Below are positions 5,641 through 7,301 of a stretch of DNA of 7,301 bases, piece after piece. A model generated the notes under the pieces. That model was not told where the DNA came from, made no database searches, and saw only the letters and a list, made by a program, of their open reading frames with translations. Position numbers and translations under genes: made by a program. The DNA is taken from contig CAYLNH010000325.1 of NCBI GenBank assembly GCA_964384625.1, forward strand, positions 1-7,301. The letters are read 5' to 3'. Position 1 is the first letter of the stretch, and every line of letters starts with the position of its first letter. The stretch comes from CAYLNH01 sp964384625. GTDB taxonomy: Bacteria > Verrucomicrobiota > Lentisphaeria > JABSQK01.

Positions 5641-6434
5641 CCGACAAGACCACGTCTGCCACCGATAATTCCGCCGCGCCGACAACGACGAGGTTTTCCC
5701 TTGTCATCCCGGCCTATAACGAAGCCGACTACCTGCCGGCGCTGCTGGACACCGTGGATGCCGCCCGAAAAGCCTTCCGTGACGGCGGGCCCGACGCGAT
5801 CGAAGTCATCGTCGCCAACAACAATTCCACCGATCGAACTGCGGACATTGCCCGCGATCGCGGCTGTCGTGTTGTCGACGAAGAACAGCGCATCATTGCG
5901 GCAGTCCGCAACGCCGGCGGCCACGCCGCCACGGGAGAGTTCCTTTGTTTCGTCGACGCCGACTCAACCATTCATCCCGATACCTTCAACGTGATCTGCG
6001 ACGCCATCCAACGCCCCGACTGCGTTGCCGGCGCCACCGGCGTCCACCTGGAACGGATGTCGCCCGGCATCGCGGCTGCCTACTGCCTGATGATCCCCGT
6101 TGTCTGGTGCACCGGAATGGATACCGGCGTGGTTTTCTGCCGACGCAGTGATTTCCTCGCGATCGACGGCTACAACACCAGACGCCGGTTTGCGGAGGAC
6201 GTCGATTTCCTCTGGCGCCTGCGGGCACTCGGGAAGACACGCAACCAGAAACTCGTTCGCGTGCGCGGCGTCAAGGCCACGACGTCAACTCGTAAGTTTG
6301 ACCAACACGGCGACTGGCATTATGTCAAGATGATTGCCCGCGTCTGCTGTTGGACGCTTGTCGGCCCCGAACGCCTCGAGCGCCTCGCCGAGAACTACTG
6401 GTACGGCAACCAGCGCCCACCACGTACTCCTTAG
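5637..6434 (+). CDS. Family 2 glycosyltransferase (GT-A fold)
   Basis: The 265-residue product begins with a disordered Thr/Ser-rich stretch, then F-S-L-V-I-P-A-Y-N-E-A at 20-30, the classic GT2 nucleotide-sugar-binding strand. Next come V-I-V-A-N-N-N-S-T-D at 57-66, V-R-N-A-G at 90-94, the DXD-type metal site V-D-A-D-S at 106-110 (D107, D109), D-T-G-V-V-F at 162-167 and the acceptor-site-like A-E-D-V-D-F-L-W-R-L at 186-195. It should transfer a sugar from a nucleotide-sugar donor to an acceptor at the membrane or in the cytoplasm; donor and acceptor cannot be read from sequence. Residues 144-167 are rather hydrophobic, but no firm membrane helix is predicted. The start is GTG at 5637, within the last codons of the transaldolase (shared GTGA), and there is no separate good ribosome binding site, which points to translational coupling. 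Confidence 0.9.
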   Translation: MTDKTTSATDNSAAPTTTRFSLVIPAYNEADYLPALLDTVDAARKAFRDGGPDAIEVIVANNNSTDRTADIARDRGCRVVDEEQRIIAAVRNAGGHAATGEFLCFVDADSTIHPDTFNVICDAIQRPDCVAGATGVHLERMSPGIAAAYCLMIPVVWCTGMDTGVVFCRRSDFLAIDGYNTRRRFAEDVDFLWRLRALGKTRNQKLVRVRGVKATTSTRKFDQHGDWHYVKMIARVCCWTLVGPERLERLAENYWYGNQRPPRTP

Positions 6435-6483
6435 TGCATGGGTACAAATACGGTGACGTTTGACGCGGCCATTTCTGGTGCTC

Positions 6484-6500
6484 CGGCAGATCGGCTGCCG
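6484..6500. repeat. Hairpin downstream of the glycosyltransferase
   Basis: CGGCAG-ATCGG-CTGCCG is a perfect 6-bp stem with a five-base loop, 49 bases after the glycosyltransferase stop. A wider inverted pair, TTTGACG (6459-6465) and CGTCAAA (6499-6505), overlaps it. It may end or stabilise the transaldolase-glycosyltransferase mRNA, but no T-run follows. Confidence 0.55.
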
Positions 6501-6521
6501 TCAAACGATGCCGGCATCGGC

Positions 6522-6707
6522 GTCGGGGGCCGCGGGGGCAAAGCGCCGAAAGGACGCGCCGAAGGGGCCCGATCAAGCGGCAGCGCGATTGTGAATCCAT
6601 CTACTTGGCACGGTCGTCGGGAGCCGCGGCGGCAAAGTGCCGAAAGCACGCCCTCGAAAGGTCCGATCCAACGCCGGCGCCATTGTGAATCCTTTTAACA
6701 ACTTGGC
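6522..6707. repeat. Two-copy tandem repeat, 94-bp period
   Basis: Copy A (6522-6609) and copy B (6616-6707) align over 77 bases from GTCGGG to ATTGTGAATCC without gaps at about four-fifths identity, and both end in ACTTGGC after a short indel. A fragment of a third copy may lie at 7069-7088, where GCCGCGGCGG joins AAAGCACGCC directly; copy B has the same two blocks with ten extra bases between them. Open frames across the repeat on both strands are Arg/Ser-rich, without start signals, and are taken as non-coding. The repeat lies immediately upstream of the promoter of the small membrane protein. Confidence 0.8.
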
Positions 6708-6718
6708 CTCGCCCCCTG

Positions 6719-6747
6719 GTGATTAGCGTAAATCACTGTTGTATAAT
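6719..6747 (+). promoter_or_regulatory. Candidate promoter with perfect dyad for the small membrane protein
   Basis: A consensus -10 box, TATAAT, sits at 6742-6747. At the 17-base spacing the -35 position (6719-6724) is GTGATT, a weak match to TTGACA, but it is also the left arm of a perfect inverted repeat, GTGATT-6-AATCAC (6719-6736). A strong -10, a poor -35 and a dyad on top of it is the arrangement expected for a regulated promoter, either activator-assisted or repressed. The predicted start is near 6754, giving a leader of about 80 bases with a small hairpin (GCAGG 6777-6781 with CCTGC 6790-6794). Confidence 0.55.
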
Positions 6748-6835
6748 AGCATACGCGGCCATAGAGTGGTTGTGATGCAGGATCTGTGGCCTGCTGTCTT
6801 ACCATTAACCGTTCTTTATTTAAGGGGTCAGGGGT

Positions 6836-7003
6836 ATGAAACCTTCCACCAGCAAACGCAGTCACGACCTGGCGCAGCGTCACCTGGACATGCAGCAGAA
6901 ATCGCAGGGGGGCTCCTCCAGGTTCATCATCGTCCTGGGCATCGTCCTGGTCGTCTGCGTCTTCATTGTTCTCGGCCTGCTCAAGGCGTTCGGCCAGGCA
7001 TAG
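6836..7003 (+). CDS. 55-residue single-pass membrane protein of unknown function
   Basis: The ATG at 6836 follows AAGGGG (6822-6827) at eight bases, and a recognisable promoter lies upstream. The product has a hydrophilic, basic N-terminus (M-K-P-S-T-S-K-R-S-H, residues 1-10), a Q-rich segment at 19-24, then one strong membrane segment at about residues 30-49 (F-I-I-V-L-G-I-V-L-V-V-C-V-F-I-V-L-G-L-L) and a five- to six-residue tail, K-A-F-G-Q-A. The positive charges before the helix predict the N-terminus inside the cell. There is no lipobox, and the helix is not followed by a signal-peptidase-like site, so it should stay in the membrane. No family was recognised. The clean hydrophobic segment, ribosome binding site and promoter together make it a credible gene in spite of its size; frames overlapping it on both strands lack such support. 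Confidence 0.7.
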   Translation: MKPSTSKRSHDLAQRHLDMQQKSQGGSSRFIIVLGIVLVVCVFIVLGLLKAFGQA

Positions 7004-7050
7004 CGCCGGCCTGTCATCGTCACGGGGCTTTGGGAGTCGGCGAGGGGCTG

Positions 7051-7078
7051 CCAGCCACAGGCTGGTCCGCCGCGGCGG
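7051..7078. repeat. Hairpin and 12-bp palindrome after the small membrane protein
   Basis: CCAGCC-ACA-GGCTGG (7051-7065) is a perfect six-pair hairpin, followed after one base by the perfect palindrome CCGCCGCGGCGG (7067-7078). They begin 48 bases beyond the stop of the small gene and may mark its transcript end, although no T-run follows. Confidence 0.6.
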
Positions 7079-7196
7079 AAAGCACGCCTCCTGCTTCCGG
7101 CTGAACGGAATGCGAGCCGCGACTACGTCCGCGTCCACGCGTTAGCGCGATCCTACAGAGAAGGCAATGAATCGTGTTGCATCTCCACGGTTAGAA

Positions 7197-7298
7197 CGGG
7201 CCCGAGAACGCAGCGATGCATGGCCCGAATCCCCGGGGAGGGACTACAGAGCGTTTTAAGCTATTCTGTAGCCGCCACTCCTCACGCTGAAGGCGTGA
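7197..7298. repeat. Inverted-repeat cluster at the right edge, with tail copy 2
   Basis: Four dyads follow one another: CGGGCC (7197-7202) with GGCCCG (7222-7227), the palindrome TCCCCGGGGA (7230-7239), CTACAGA (7244-7250) with TCTGTAG (7265-7271), and TCACGC-TGAAG-GCGTGA (7282-7298, adjusting to six pairs). On the minus strand, 7284-7266 reads TGAGGAGTG, two bases, GGCT, one base, CAG, closely matching the string after the left-edge palindrome. No gene was recognised between 7004 and the end. Confidence 0.6.
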
Positions 7299-7301
7299 TA
7301 G

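Noticed and set aside
6438..6698. Plus-strand open frame of 86 codons across the tandem repeat
   Set aside because: The translation is Gly/Arg/Ser-rich without motifs, has no ribosome binding site and simply follows the non-coding repeat copies.
6739..7104. Plus-strand open frame of 121 codons overlapping the small membrane protein
   Set aside because: It starts inside the -10 box of the candidate promoter and has no motif or ribosome binding site; the 55-residue frame is better supported.
7197..7240. tRNA-like arrangement around CCCGAATCCCCGGGG
   Set aside because: There is no acceptor stem, anticodon arm or GTTCGA T-loop at the required spacing.

Overview
The window is GC-rich bacterial chromosomal DNA holding a few well-preserved metabolic genes, separated by long non-coding stretches full of inverted repeats, short repeat units and mobile-element debris. 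No rRNA, tRNA or CRISPR array was seen. A divergent URO-D-superfamily protein of the MtaA/CmuA type, a GYF_2 (DUF4339) domain protein and the relic-filled spacers together suggest a Planctomycetota, Lentisphaerota or Hydrogenedentota-like lineage. That placement is inference only, because there is no phylogenetic marker here.

Layout. Positions 1-100 hold a perfect 50-bp palindrome. Positions 286-1273 (minus strand) carry an HpcH/HpaI-family aldolase followed closely by a short GYF_2-domain ORF that looks decayed. Positions 1628-1909 (plus) are the C-terminal remnant of an IS110-family transposase. Positions 2030-2257 are a dense block of G-tract repeats, a possible REP/RAYT-type relic and four successive dyads or hairpins. 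A weak minus-strand ORF with one hydrophobic segment (2237-2584) follows.

The conserved plus-strand genes come next. A URO-D-superfamily protein (2969-4186) has its own candidate promoter and a good ribosome binding site. A transaldolase-family protein with a C-terminal extension of about 110 residues (4408-5640) overlaps a family 2 glycosyltransferase (5637-6434) by four bases. Positions 6435-6835 contain a hairpin, a two-copy 94-bp tandem repeat and a promoter with a perfect dyad over its -35 position. This promoter leads into a 55-residue single-pass membrane protein (6836-7003). The last 300 bases are non-coding and rich in hairpins.

How the genes work together is mostly unknown. The transaldolase and glycosyltransferase should be co-translated, which hints at a shared sugar-related role, but neither substrate can be read from sequence. 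The aldolase and transaldolase both handle C-C bonds of small carbonyl compounds but lie on opposite strands about 3 kb apart and are not obviously one pathway. I do not see a clear new defence or mobile system. The most unusual signals are the palindrome at the left edge, the structured block at 2030-2257, the extended transaldolase coupled to a glycosyltransferase, and the small membrane protein with its repeat-flanked, dyad-containing promoter.
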